Origin: Paenibacillus vietnamensis
Lineage (GTDB): Bacteria > Bacillota > Bacilli > Paenibacillales > Paenibacillaceae
NCBI RefSeq assembly: GCF_020169515.1
Contig: NZ_JAHMHW010000001.1
Span: 1 to 64,000, forward strand
Direction: 5' to 3'
Length of the DNA: 64,000 nucleotides
In this document: in pieces, positions 8,338 to 17,786 of the stretch
Numbering within the stretch: the first letter of the stretch is position 1
Layout of the letters: the number at the start of each line of letters is the position of its first letter
Translations under genes and position numbers: made by a program
The notes under the pieces: model-generated
The model's database searches: none
The model's input: only the letters and a program-made list of their open reading frames with translations
Told to the model about the DNA's origin: nothing

Positions 8338-8542
8338 GAAATCTGCTTCCTTTCATCCTATTTATTTAGCATAACATCGATTTGCACGTTCCGCTATGAC
8401 GAACTTAGTCAAAAGCAACAATGATAGGCATTATAAATTCATAGGTTTGCAGAAAATGATACCCTAATATGCGCGTTTAGCTATCGGGCTTACAAACGAC
8501 GTATATTATAATTTTAAAAAAAGTTGGGGAAAAGGAGTGCAA
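8338..8542. promoter_or_regulatory. Divergent promoter region, AraC and GH5 lipoprotein
   Basis: AT-rich intergenic region. For the plus strand a clean -10 TATAAT lies at 8507-8512, 31 bases before the start codon. No matching -35 is seen, which fits a promoter that needs an activator. Confidence 0.4.
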
Positions 8543-9664
8543 ATGAAAAAGAATTTAATCATTCTATTAATTACAGTGCTTTCAATGCTAGCGGCTTGCT
8601 CCAAGGATGAACAAGGCGCGCCAATGCGGGAGATCACAACAATGGAGCTTGTCAAGGAAATGGGAATCGGCATTAATTTGGGCAACACGTTTGAGTCCAC
8701 AGGCGACTGGATTAGCGGCATCAGTGTTACAAGTTATGAAACGGCCTGGGGAAGTCCCATTATTACGGAGGAAATGATTAAAGGTTATGCCAACGAAGGT
8801 TTTGGCGTCCTTCGAATTCCCGTTTCGTGGTCCAATATGATGGGCGAGGATTACACGATCCATCCCGACTATCTGGCCCGGGTAAAAGAAGTTGTAGATT
8901 GGGCACTGGACAGCGGTTTGTATATTATACTGAATCTTCACTGGGACGGCGGCTGGTTTGAGAAATTTCCGACAGAAAAAGAAGAATCGATGTACAGATA
9001 TACACGTATATGGACACAGCTGGCGGATTCATTTAAAAGCTATGACGATTATCTGATGCTCGAGTCTTTCAATGAGGAAGGTAATTGGCTTAATTTATGG
9101 AATTATTACGCCGGCACTAACGGCAAAGAAGAAGCTTATTCGCTGGTGAATGAGATCAATCAGACATTTGTAGATATTGTGCGCGGTTCCGGAGGCAACA
9201 ATAACCGACGCCACCTGTTGATTGCCGGTTATATAACGGATATCGAGAAGACCGTTGATGAACTTTATAAGATGCCAAACGATCCCCAAAATCGCAGTGC
9301 GGTATCGATCCATTATTACACGCCTCCAACATTCGCCATCCTGGATGAGGATGCGGATTGGGGAAAAGCGGATCCGGAATGGGGGACGAATGAAGACTTC
9401 GCCGAGCTGAACAAGCTCATGGACATGGTGAAAACACGTTTCATCGACGAAGGCATCCCCGTTATTATGGGGGAGTTTGGTGTAGCTACAAAAAATAAGA
9501 CGCAAGAAATGATACGGCTCTATCTCACGTCGGTGAACGAGGCCGCTTATTCCCGAGGAATTACCCCGGTTCTATGGGATGTTACAAATGTATTTTACAA
9601 CCGAGATATATCTGAAATGAATGATAAGGTGCTGCTTGAGCAGCTTATGGCTGTCAAACGGTAG
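8543..9664 (+). CDS. GH5 endoglycanase lipoprotein
   Basis: A 373-residue GH5 enzyme anchored to the outside of the membrane. Residues 1-18 form a lipoprotein signal with lipobox LAAC, Cys19 being lipidated. The barrel shows INLGNTFE, ETAWGSP, GVLRIPVSW and LNLHWDGGW. The acid/base is Glu178 (ESFNEEGN) and the nucleophile Glu311 (MGEFG). This is the same GH5_4-like group as the gene at 1737 but without a lectin domain. The start is ATG 8543 with AAAGGAG at 8531-8537; a GTG at 8537 in the same frame overlaps the ribosome site. A strong terminator follows at once, so it is monocistronic. Surface tethering would keep products near the cell for uptake. Confidence 0.88.
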   Translation: MKKNLIILLITVLSMLAACSKDEQGAPMREITTMELVKEMGIGINLGNTFESTGDWISGISVTSYETAWGSPIITEEMIKGYANEGFGVLRIPVSWSNMMGEDYTIHPDYLARVKEVVDWALDSGLYIILNLHWDGGWFEKFPTEKEESMYRYTRIWTQLADSFKSYDDYLMLESFNEEGNWLNLWNYYAGTNGKEEAYSLVNEINQTFVDIVRGSGGNNNRRHLLIAGYITDIEKTVDELYKMPNDPQNRSAVSIHYYTPPTFAILDEDADWGKADPEWGTNEDFAELNKLMDMVKTRFIDEGIPVIMGEFGVATKNKTQEMIRLYLTSVNEAAYSRGITPVLWDVTNVFYNRDISEMNDKVLLEQLMAVKR

Positions 9665-9672
9665 AAAATTAC

Positions 9673-9703
9673 GAAACCGTCAAATTATTTGACGGTTTCC
9701 TTC
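9673..9703 (+). terminator. Terminator after GH5 lipoprotein
   Basis: Stem GAAACCGTCAAAT / ATTTGACGGTTTC with a very small loop, followed by CTTC. Near symmetric. Confidence 0.7.
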
Positions 9704-9728
9704 AATTCGGCGCTCTACATCATAGAGG

Positions 9729-9789
9729 CTATATCATGCTATTCCATGACCTGAAAATGATGGTTCATTATGATCCAGTGCTCTATAAT
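9729..9789 (+). promoter_or_regulatory. Putative activator element and -10, copy B (GH42)
   Basis: Positions 9729-9764 read CTATATCATGCTATTCCATG and continue with CTGAAAAT, closely matching 493-528. The -10 TATAAT is at 9784-9789. An AGTG block is also conserved between the element and the -10 in both copies. No -35 consensus is present. Inferred regulator-binding region for the GH42-GH2 operon. Confidence 0.5.
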
Positions 9790-9827
9790 TTGATGTGAAA
9801 GTATTGGGATATAGGGGTGGATATGAA

Positions 9828-11840
9828 TTGAGAATGGGTGTTGACTATTATCCGGAGCACTGGGAGCGCTCGATGTGGAAGCAGGATGCAAGGCTGATGC
9901 GGGAGACGGGAGTCAGCCTGATTCGTGTGGCCGAATTCGCTTGGTCACGTCTGGAGCCGGAGGAAGGCCGGTATGAGTTCGGCTGGCTCGATGATGCAAT
10001 CGATGTCTTCTATAAATACGGTATCCATGTCGTCATCGGCACGCCATCCTGCACGCCTCCTAATTGGCTCGTGGAGCGCTTTCCGGATGTGCTTCCCCGC
10101 GACGCTATGCTGAATTCGCGTTATCCGGGCATTCGCGGTCATCGCTGCTACAACAGTCCTTCCATGCGTTTATTTTCGGCGAAAATCGTGGAGAAGCTGG
10201 CCTCTCATTATGCCAATCACCCGGCGGTGATCGGTTGGCAGATCGATAATGAGTTCAGCCTGAACGAGTGTCATTGCGAGAATTGCAACAACCGGTTTCG
10301 CGAATGGCTGTCGAAGAAGTACGGTACTTTGGATGCCTTGAATCAGGATTGGGGTACGGTTGTCTGGAGCGGTGAATATAGCTCCTGGGAGCAAATCACT
10401 ACACCGCTTGGCGGCACAAAATTCAGGAATCCGTCTTTTTTGCTCGACTGGAAGCGGTTCGAAACCGAATCCGTAGTGGAATTTCAACGATTGCAATTAA
10501 ATATTCTGCGAAAATATTGCCCGGACCATTTTGTCACGCATAATATTTGGAGCTATCCGATGTCTCTCGACTATTACAAGCTTTGCGAGGAATTGGACTT
10601 TGCTTCCCTTGATTATTACCCGGGCACGAGCCCGGAGAAAGCGGTTTCAGGCGGATACAACGGCGCATTAACGCTCGATTTAACCCGGGGTATCAAGAGA
10701 CAAAATTTCTGGATCATGGAAACGATAAGCGGTCCTCCCGGATGCTGGTTTCCGATGTGGCGGACCCCGCAGCCCGGATTTATTCGGGCCTTCGCTTGGC
10801 AATGTTTGGCCCGCGGCGCCGACACGCTCGTCCATTTCCGTTGGCGAAGCGCTCCGTTTGGCGCCGAACAGTTTTGGCACGGATTAATCGACCATAGCAA
10901 TGTACCCGGCAGACGATTCGAGGAATACCGGATGTTATGCGATGAAGTGAACCGGCTTTCTCCTGTCCTGGCTGAATCAGAGGTGCTCGGCGAGGCTGCC
11001 GTTCTCCATTCGCATGATTTGTACAATGCGTTCGAGATTCAACCTCAGGCAGAAGGCATGAATTATTTCGACAATCTGAAGCTTTATCACCGGGCTCTGA
11101 CCAAATCGGGCATTCTGACGGATGTGGTGAATACAACGGACGATCTGGACAAGTATCGCCTTATTGTTGCGCCGTCGCTCTATTTGATGGATGAAAAACT
11201 GGCGGATAAGCTGAAGAATTGCGTGAAGAACGGAGCCACCTTAATTTTGACGAATCGTACCGGCGTAAAAAATATGAGCAACGTATGTTGGATTCATCCG
11301 CTGCCTGCTCATCTAGCCGAGGCTGCGGGCGTAACCGTATCGGAATACGACCCCGTCGGCCATGACGTGCATACGATCCGCATGCTGGACGGAAAGACGT
11401 ATTCGTGCAGTCAATGGTGCGATGTTCTGGAGCCTGCGGGCGCTGAGACGGTTGCTTGGTATGAGGACGATTTCTATGCGGGTAAACCGGCTGTGACGGT
11501 TCATTCCTATGGGAAGGGCAAAGTATACTATATGGGTATCGTTGCCGAGGAAAGCTTCTACCTGGAGTTGTTCGGGAAGGCTGCGGATAGCGCGGGTCTA
11601 TCCCGACTTACCGGTTTGCCGGAGGGCGTGCAAATTTCGATTCGCCGGAAAGGAAACTCGAATTATTTGTTCCTGTTGAATTTGACGCAAAAGCAGCAAA
11701 CAGTTGAGCTGAAGGGCACGTATAGGAGCCTTCTGCAGGAGACAAGCGTTGGTCCTGATTTATGCATGGACCCCTATGCGGTTGAAATCGTTGAGTTAGA
11801 TCAAGAGTTTGGAGGAATATCCAATGCTGCGACTGTTTAG
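9828..11840 (+). CDS. GH42 beta-galactosidase
   Basis: A 670-residue GH42 enzyme hydrolysing terminal beta-galactosides. MGVDYYPEHW at the very N-terminus, GWQIDNEF (acid/base Glu142) and WIMETISGP (nucleophile Glu298) are diagnostic. A cysteine cluster CHCENC around 148-153 fits the structural zinc site of many GH42 proteins. The Rossmann-like trimerisation domain and small beta domain follow from about 390. The start is TTG 9828 behind GGGGTGG, which yields the usual short N-terminus; an ATG two codons later is possible. There is no signal peptide, so it is cytoplasmic. Its last 17 bases overlap the GH2 gene, so the two are translationally coupled. Confidence 0.9.
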   Translation: MRMGVDYYPEHWERSMWKQDARLMRETGVSLIRVAEFAWSRLEPEEGRYEFGWLDDAIDVFYKYGIHVVIGTPSCTPPNWLVERFPDVLPRDAMLNSRYPGIRGHRCYNSPSMRLFSAKIVEKLASHYANHPAVIGWQIDNEFSLNECHCENCNNRFREWLSKKYGTLDALNQDWGTVVWSGEYSSWEQITTPLGGTKFRNPSFLLDWKRFETESVVEFQRLQLNILRKYCPDHFVTHNIWSYPMSLDYYKLCEELDFASLDYYPGTSPEKAVSGGYNGALTLDLTRGIKRQNFWIMETISGPPGCWFPMWRTPQPGFIRAFAWQCLARGADTLVHFRWRSAPFGAEQFWHGLIDHSNVPGRRFEEYRMLCDEVNRLSPVLAESEVLGEAAVLHSHDLYNAFEIQPQAEGMNYFDNLKLYHRALTKSGILTDVVNTTDDLDKYRLIVAPSLYLMDEKLADKLKNCVKNGATLILTNRTGVKNMSNVCWIHPLPAHLAEAAGVTVSEYDPVGHDVHTIRMLDGKTYSCSQWCDVLEPAGAETVAWYEDDFYAGKPAVTVHSYGKGKVYYMGIVAEESFYLELFGKAADSAGLSRLTGLPEGVQISIRRKGNSNYLFLLNLTQKQQTVELKGTYRSLLQETSVGPDLCMDPYAVEIVELDQEFGGISNAATV

Positions 11841-13557
11841 AACGAATGAAATACGCGATGTTCAGGAACTGGAAGGCGATTGGGATTTCCAACCGATTAA
11901 CGGAATTGAGGGATTGCCGTCGTGCTACGAATACCGGATGCCCGTGCCCGGGTGTTGGGAGATGCATCCACAGTTTGCGACCTATCAGGGGAAAGGCGTA
12001 TACCGGCGCACCGTAGAAATATCGCGGAAAGGCCCCATTCGGCTTGTTTTCAAAGGCGTGAGCCATACAGCTAACGTATTCTTTGACGGAATTCCGGTAG
12101 GGGACCATTATAATGCCTATACGCCGTTTGCCGTTGTCATTCCGGATGTCGAACCGGGAACGCATGAGGTTGCAGTGATCGTGGACAATTCGTTCGGCGA
12201 ATCATCCGCGCTCCATGTTCCGAACGATTATTATACGTATGGCGGCTTGATCCGCCCTGCGGCCATTGAGCTGCTGCAAGAGTTGTTCATCGAACGAATC
12301 GCGTTTACGCCGATTCGTTCGGCTGATGGCTGGCAGGGCTCGATCAGCCTCTATGTACGGAATATCGGACAACGAGCTCGCCGCGCACGGCTGCAGCTCA
12401 GTCTGGCGGGTTGGGACATTGCCGCAGGCGAGGCAAGCGTGATGCCGGGTGAAACTGTCGAGATTCCGATTACGGAACCGTTCCCTGGCGTTACTCCGTG
12501 GTCGGCGGGTGATCCTAAGCTTTATCTGCTGAAGGTGCGTCTGTATGAAGAAGGGGAGGAAGCTCCCGTGGATGATTTGATAGAGCGGGTCGGATTTCGC
12601 ACGGTGACAACGGAGAGCGGGCGCATCCAGGTTAACGGCGAGGACGTTGTTCTGAAGGGCTTCAACCGGCACGAGGATCATGCGCTGGCAGGAGCCGCTA
12701 TTCCTTACCAGCTTATGGTGCACGACATCGAATTGATGCTGGACATGGGAGCCAACACCGTACGGACCAGCCACTATCCGAACGACGAACGGTTTCTTGA
12801 TTTGTGCGATGAGCGGGGCTTGTTCGTATGGGAAGAAAATCATGCGCGGGGCCTAAGTCTGGAGCAAATGAAGCATCCTTTGTTCGCCAAGCAATGCGAG
12901 GATTGCAACCGGGAGATGGTGGAGAACCATTTCAACCATCCGAGCATCATCATCTGGGCTATACTGAACGAATGTGCAAGCGATTCGCCGGAAGGCCGGG
13001 AGATGTACCGGACGCAGCTTGAGCAAATCCGGGCGATGGATTCGTCAAGGCTGCTAAGCTTTGCTTCGCATCACCGCGATCGCGAGCTTTGCTTCGATCT
13101 TGCGGATATCGTCTCGTTCAACTTGTATCCGCTCTGGTACGGAGATGAGGATCCGCTGGAGCTTGTCAAGCAGGCGAGACTTTGGGCGGATGAGGCCGGC
13201 GGATTTGGAAAGCCGATGATTATGAGCGAATTCGGCGGTGACGGCTATTACGGTTATCGCGACCCGAGCCGGGTGAAAGGAACCGAGGAGCGTCATGCCG
13301 ATATTATCGAAAGCAATTTGGCGGCGTATACGTCCGTCCCGTTCTTGTCCGGCATGCTGATCTGGCAATTTTGCGATTGCAGGGTAACGGAAGGTACGGG
13401 GTGGCTGCTGACCCGCGCGGGAACGCAGAACAGCAAGGGGATCGTCGACCGGTACCGCAGACCGAAGCTGGCTTATTCCGTTGTGAAGAAGTATTTTGCA
13501 GGACGGCAACTGAGCTCCACAAACCCTCGTGATTTGGCAGAAGTGGAGGATGCTTGA
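11824..13557 (+). CDS. GH2 beta-glucuronidase
   Basis: A 577-residue GH2 enzyme of UidA-like length and layout: N-terminal jelly roll, immunoglobulin-like domain (about 150-260), barrel (265-570). GFNRHEDH, GANTVRTSHYP, WAILNE (acid/base Glu383) and IMSEFGGDG (nucleophile Glu469) are conserved. Residues 536-538 are Asn-Ser-Lys in QNSKGI, matching the NxK motif that binds the uronate carboxylate in beta-glucuronidases. This favours glucuronidase over galactosidase. The start is ATG 11824 with GGAGG eight bases upstream, inside the end of the GH42 gene. There is no signal peptide. Together with GH42 it would clip glucuronate and galactose from imported oligosaccharides. Confidence 0.83.
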   Translation: MLRLFRTNEIRDVQELEGDWDFQPINGIEGLPSCYEYRMPVPGCWEMHPQFATYQGKGVYRRTVEISRKGPIRLVFKGVSHTANVFFDGIPVGDHYNAYTPFAVVIPDVEPGTHEVAVIVDNSFGESSALHVPNDYYTYGGLIRPAAIELLQELFIERIAFTPIRSADGWQGSISLYVRNIGQRARRARLQLSLAGWDIAAGEASVMPGETVEIPITEPFPGVTPWSAGDPKLYLLKVRLYEEGEEAPVDDLIERVGFRTVTTESGRIQVNGEDVVLKGFNRHEDHALAGAAIPYQLMVHDIELMLDMGANTVRTSHYPNDERFLDLCDERGLFVWEENHARGLSLEQMKHPLFAKQCEDCNREMVENHFNHPSIIIWAILNECASDSPEGREMYRTQLEQIRAMDSSRLLSFASHHRDRELCFDLADIVSFNLYPLWYGDEDPLELVKQARLWADEAGGFGKPMIMSEFGGDGYYGYRDPSRVKGTEERHADIIESNLAAYTSVPFLSGMLIWQFCDCRVTEGTGWLLTRAGTQNSKGIVDRYRRPKLAYSVVKKYFAGRQLSSTNPRDLAEVEDA

Positions 13558-13899
13558 AGAGCACCATAGCAATCAAATATAAACCTTCATTAATCGGCCT
13601 TAGCTTCGAACGTTATCGGAGCGAGGCTGGTTTTTGTGTTGACCAAGTTCAGCGGCTCAATCTATAAACCAAAGGAGAAAGTGCGTACACTATAGACTAT
13701 CGATCGAGGGCCGTATGATTTCTTCTGAATTCACCCGGTGTCAGTTCCTCGGAGGCAGGCAAACCTATCTCATAAAGGTAATTTAATGGACCGCGTTTGC
13801 TTAAACTCCGCTCATCCTTCTTCGCCTTCTCGGAACTTTCTCGGTTCTCGGTCCTGAAATTCCGGCTTTTTTGAACACGCACTTAGAGGTCTGACAAAG
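13558..13899. other. Intergenic stretch without a recognisable gene
   Basis: No plausible gene. On the minus strand 13697-13882 is open for 61 codons and ends LTPGEFRRNH, like the tail of an AraC or YesN protein, but nothing before it supports this. No good ribosome site or terminator is visible. It may be a decayed regulator. Confidence 0.25.
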
Positions 13900-14772
13900 T
13901 TAGCCTCGATTTAAGGTGCGAAAATCCCCTGCCGAGACGCTGTGGTACTTCTTGAACGCGTTACAAAAAGATTCCAATGAAGAAAAGCCGGCATGCTCCG
14001 CGATTTCACTAACGGACATGGAGGTCGTATGAAGAAGATGGGCAGCAGCCGTCATTCTAGCCTTTGTCAGCATCTGTGTAAACGACATGCCAAAATAATG
14101 ATGAATGATTCTCTCCGTCTGTCTCACGCTTAGGCCAAGCTTCTGCGCGAGTGTCCGAACGGTTATATCATGAAAACCGGTCCGAAAGCTGTTTTCAATG
14201 ATGACGACTCTCTCGTCATCTAGCGTTTTTAGCGGCATGATAGTGGTTGTCGGATAATTATTCGTATAGTTTCTGACCAGCTTGATGACGATCTGTTCGA
14301 TAATATTCTGAACGGTCCTATACCAGCCGATATACCGGTTGGAGGTTTCGCTGGAGAGCTGTTCGAACAGCTGCAGCAAATTCTGCTTGTCCTGACCGAA
14401 CCAGAAGCTCGTATGAACGAATTGTTCTGCAATGTAGGAAAGATCCGGATCATCGCCAGCCGTATGGGCCAGCACTTCAAAGCAAATACAGTATTCTGCC
14501 ATTGGGTCGGAGAGATCCGTAATTTGCTCATGAACAATATCTGGACCGGTCATGTAAAGCGTGCCGGGCAAGATCGGATATTTATGGCCGTTTGCTGCAA
14601 GGATTCCCTGGCCGCAAGGAATATAATGCAGCTCGTAGCTTTTCATGCTGTGGCTGTGTTCCACATAGGATTGATGGAAGTACCCGTAATGGACATACAA
14701 AACATTTAATAATAAACCGCCTAAAGAAAGCTTGACATTCATGTTTTCAACATTTATTTTTGGGAGCTCCAT
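13900..14772 (-). CDS. AraC-family regulator divergent from GH95 (paralogue 1)
   Basis: A 290-residue AraC protein. The cupin sensor (YELHYIPCGQGILAANGHKY, GTLYMTGPDIVHEQI) is followed by two helix-turn-helix motifs from about 200 (VRTLAQKLGLSVRQTERIIH; MSVSEIAEHAGFSSLESFCN). The start at ATG 14772 (MELPKINV) has GGGGGAAAG upstream and matches the start of the paralogue at 28525 (MIFPPI); an ATG 39 bases earlier has no ribosome site. The two proteins are collinear over their whole length, sharing SYE(L/M)H(Y/F)IP, MAEYCICFEV and GLSVRQTER. It is transcribed away from GH95, which is the probable target. Confidence 0.86.
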   Translation of the reverse strand: MELPKINVENMNVKLSLGGLLLNVLYVHYGYFHQSYVEHSHSMKSYELHYIPCGQGILAANGHKYPILPGTLYMTGPDIVHEQITDLSDPMAEYCICFEVLAHTAGDDPDLSYIAEQFVHTSFWFGQDKQNLLQLFEQLSSETSNRYIGWYRTVQNIIEQIVIKLVRNYTNNYPTTTIMPLKTLDDERVVIIENSFRTGFHDITVRTLAQKLGLSVRQTERIIHHYFGMSFTQMLTKARMTAAAHLLHTTSMSVSEIAEHAGFSSLESFCNAFKKYHSVSAGDFRTLNRG

Positions 14773-14866
14773 TCGGGCTTTCCCCCATTCGATATTGTTG
14801 GTTTTATTCATTTATTTTCATATTAAAGGTGTTATATTCTTAACGCAATACGACGCCTGCGCGATT

Positions 14867-14931
14867 GCGACATCTTGCTGTTTATGATGTCGCTTTGAAC
14901 GATTCATGAACCTACTGCCGCCGGATATAAT
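14867..14931 (+). promoter_or_regulatory. GH95 promoter with inverted-repeat operator
   Basis: Perfect 8-bp inverted repeat GCGACATC / GATGTCGC at 14867-14874 and 14886-14893, loop 11 bases. It is centred about 45 bases before a clean -10 TATAAT at 14926-14931. No -35 consensus. This is where an AraC activator would bind; the adjacent regulator at 13900 is the obvious candidate. Confidence 0.5.
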
Positions 14932-14971
14932 TAGGTCCAAAGCTATTAATTTCAGATAGGGGAGTAGTGGA

Positions 14972-17686
14972 ATGGCTAAAGCGGCTGATGTTAAACGAGT
15001 GTACGATAAAGGAAATTATTCTCGTACCTATACAGAGGTGCCAAGCTCAGATCCCGGACGGGCATGGCGGGAAGGGATGGTTAGCGGAAACGGCGAGAAT
15101 GGTTACATCATGTCAGGATCGCCGTATACGGATAGCATTATTTTCCAATTTATGTGGTTCAACTTCCCGTCCCCGGATCCAAGGGAGATCCCGGAAGAAT
15201 TGACGGGACAGCTTGCCGATGCGAGACAAAATGTATTTCAGCTGAACGATCAATGGAAGATAACCCACGCGGACGGAAGGACAAGGCGGAGAACCTTCTT
15301 CTATGGCTATCATCCGGGTCATCAACTCAGACTAAACATGACGAATAAAGGCACCGTAACCGAATATGAGCGATGGACGAATTATGAGACGGCCGAGACT
15401 GGTGTGCGTTATGCCGACGAATTCGGCGAGTGGATTCGAACTTCATTTACTTCCAGAGAAGACAATATCTCGATTATGAAGATTGAACGATCCTCTGCCG
15501 GCGCTAAGCTTAACATGACGATTTCTATCGATGACATTTCGAGCATGTACAAAGCCCAGGACGGGATGTCTGAGATCACGGCGCTCCAATACAAAAAGCT
15601 GGTGGACCCGAATGCCGACTATATCGCACAGGTTGCCCATTATCCGTCTTATCCGGGCAGCGAGCTGATCGACGGAGGATACGCAGGTCTTACGCAGGTT
15701 ATTGTCGTTAATGGAAGCAAGAAGCGGGTGCAGCTCGCTGACACGAATGAACCGATGAACGTCGGCGCGGTACAGAACCCGGCCATTGAAGTGGCCTGCG
15801 CCGACGCCGTCTATCTCATCACGCAATCGAACAGGACATTCGATATGGGGAAGATCGAAGATTTTGCCGGAATGACGCAATACGCGCTAATTCACGAACT
15901 TTTCAAAAATACGAATGCCGCAGCCGAGAAATATAAGGATTCTTCCGGTCAATTCGATTATGACGCCGCCCTCGCGCCGCATGCCGTGAAGCATGCCGCA
16001 GAATTTAACGCCGTACGTTTTACGCTTGAAGGCGACGAGGATTTCAAGGGCGCGGACAACGAGGCGCTTATCAACGCGCAGAAGACATCGAAATCCAGAA
16101 TCAATCATGCTTTTATGGAGCAGATATACAATCAGGGACGATATGCCTTGATTTGCTGCAGCGGTTCAAGCGCGCCGCGGTTGTATGGGATGTGGACCGG
16201 AGAGTGGAACCCCGGCTGGCGTGCGATTTATACGCTGGATGCCAACGTGAATTTGCAGGTTTCTCCTATGAACACGGGCCATCTCACATTCGCGCAGCTT
16301 GGGTATATCGCATTCTTCCTAAGGAACACATTGGATTTCGAATACAATGCGCGAATGTCTTATGGGATGCATGATGCGATTCAGGTGTCGGTCAACTCGG
16401 ACGGCGACCGCGGGATGCAAGTGGAATACGACAATGCCTATCCTTTCCAATATTGGAATGCCGGGGCAAGCTGGTGCCTGCTTCCGATCTTCGAGTATTG
16501 GCAATGTTACGGCAACCGGCAAATTCCGATTCAACCCAATATGAGGATTCAAGATTTGAAGAAGATTCTTAGCGTAAGGGACGGGGGACTGACGGATGAG
16601 GAATTCACACAGTTGGTAGGCAAGGGATATCTGGATTTGGAGCAGGATATTTTGCTGCCGCTGCTTACAAAGCAGGCCAATTTCTGGGAACAGCTTTGTA
16701 TGCCGGAGTACTACACGGATCCAAGCGGCAATGCATGTTATGAGAAAGGCAAAACAGCGCTGAAGCCAGGCGAAAAATATTTGTTGATCCCTACCTATTC
16801 GCCGGAAAATCACCCGATCGGTTACAATAGTACGATCACGGCTAATGCCACCATGGATATTTCAGCAGCCCGGGATGGACTGCATATGGTCATCGCCATA
16901 GAAAAAGCGATAAAACGCGAAGGCTATGAAGCTGCGGTTGCCAAATGGGAGACTTTGCTGGCGCTGCTGCCGGATTATAAGGTAGACAAGGACGGCGCGC
17001 TGCGCGAGTGGGCAATGAATGAGTATACGGAAAACAACGATCACCGCCATTTGAGCCATCTCTACCCGGCATGGCCTGCGTATGAAACGCAGAACAATTT
17101 GGAATTGAGGAAGGCTGCAATTAACGCTGTAGAGAATAGGAATAAATACAATACATCGGACGCGACAGCGGGTCACGGCTGGATGCACAAGGCATTGGTC
17201 TGCGCCAGATTAAAGGACGGCGATGGTGTTGTCTCTTCCCTTCTGCCGATGATGACGGATTCCGGCTATTACTCATCCTTGATGACAGACCATGACACGA
17301 ACAGAAGAAACGACTGCTATTGCACGGATACCTTATTTGGCACATTAGGAGCCGTAAATGAAGCGCTGCTTTTCTCGAATACCGGTGAAATCGAGGTTCT
17401 TCCGGCGCTGCCTTCCGAATGGAAATCGGGGTCGATCAACGGACTGATGGCAAGGGCCGGGGTGGAGGTTAAAGAGCTGATTTGGGACAACAACACCGTA
17501 ACATTTACCTTGCAATCCGCTTCGGACCATAACGAAATTAAAGTGAAAGCCGGTCTTCTTTGGATAAAAGGAATGGTGAACGGGAAGGAAGCTGAGGTAC
17601 ATGACGATGAATTTGGCAAATATCTTCGTATACCGCTGAATGCCGGTATGAACGTTAAAGTTGTATTGATTTTGTCCAATCGATAA
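14972..17686 (+). CDS. GH95-family glycosidase (alpha-L-fucosidase / alpha-L-galactosidase type)
   Basis: A 904-residue GH95-like enzyme. The N-terminal beta-sandwich includes GNGENGYI and FQFMWFNFPSPDPRE. The (alpha/alpha)6 barrel shows GRYALICCSGSSAPRLYGMW, TLDANVNLQVSPMNTGHL, NATMDISAARDGLHM and the typical DHRHLSHLYPAWP, with GHGWMHKALVCARLKDGD further on. GH95 enzymes release alpha-1,2-fucose or alpha-L-galactose by inversion. There is no signal peptide. The start ATG 14972 follows GGGGAG. A terminator follows, so it is monocistronic. Activity within GH95 cannot be fixed from sequence; fucose is favoured by the GH29 gene next door. Confidence 0.82.
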   Translation: MAKAADVKRVYDKGNYSRTYTEVPSSDPGRAWREGMVSGNGENGYIMSGSPYTDSIIFQFMWFNFPSPDPREIPEELTGQLADARQNVFQLNDQWKITHADGRTRRRTFFYGYHPGHQLRLNMTNKGTVTEYERWTNYETAETGVRYADEFGEWIRTSFTSREDNISIMKIERSSAGAKLNMTISIDDISSMYKAQDGMSEITALQYKKLVDPNADYIAQVAHYPSYPGSELIDGGYAGLTQVIVVNGSKKRVQLADTNEPMNVGAVQNPAIEVACADAVYLITQSNRTFDMGKIEDFAGMTQYALIHELFKNTNAAAEKYKDSSGQFDYDAALAPHAVKHAAEFNAVRFTLEGDEDFKGADNEALINAQKTSKSRINHAFMEQIYNQGRYALICCSGSSAPRLYGMWTGEWNPGWRAIYTLDANVNLQVSPMNTGHLTFAQLGYIAFFLRNTLDFEYNARMSYGMHDAIQVSVNSDGDRGMQVEYDNAYPFQYWNAGASWCLLPIFEYWQCYGNRQIPIQPNMRIQDLKKILSVRDGGLTDEEFTQLVGKGYLDLEQDILLPLLTKQANFWEQLCMPEYYTDPSGNACYEKGKTALKPGEKYLLIPTYSPENHPIGYNSTITANATMDISAARDGLHMVIAIEKAIKREGYEAAVAKWETLLALLPDYKVDKDGALREWAMNEYTENNDHRHLSHLYPAWPAYETQNNLELRKAAINAVENRNKYNTSDATAGHGWMHKALVCARLKDGDGVVSSLLPMMTDSGYYSSLMTDHDTNRRNDCYCTDTLFGTLGAVNEALLFSNTGEIEVLPALPSEWKSGSINGLMARAGVEVKELIWDNNTVTFTLQSASDHNEIKVKAGLLWIKGMVNGKEAEVHDDEFGKYLRIPLNAGMNVKVVLILSNR

Positions 17687-17736
17687 GAAGACCTGAGTTA
17701 TAATAGGACTGAAAGCTAACATCGATAAATGAACAA

Positions 17737-17772
17737 CAAAGCCGGTTGCGTGGATAACGCCAGCCGGCTTTG
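17737..17772. terminator. Terminator between GH95 and convergent GH29
   Basis: AAAGCCGG / CCGGCTTT stem with further pairing inside (GCGT / ACGC). It can serve both strands; the two genes converge here. Confidence 0.75.
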
Positions 17773-17786
17773 CTTGTAAATTAAGA

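Noticed and set aside
11608-12165. 185-codon minus-strand frame opposite the GH42/GH2 junction
   Set aside because: Antisense to two well-supported genes and not similar to anything known to me.
13697-13882. 61-codon minus-strand frame ending LTPGEFRRNH as an AraC remnant
   Set aside because: Only the last few residues fit; no helix-turn-helix precedes them.
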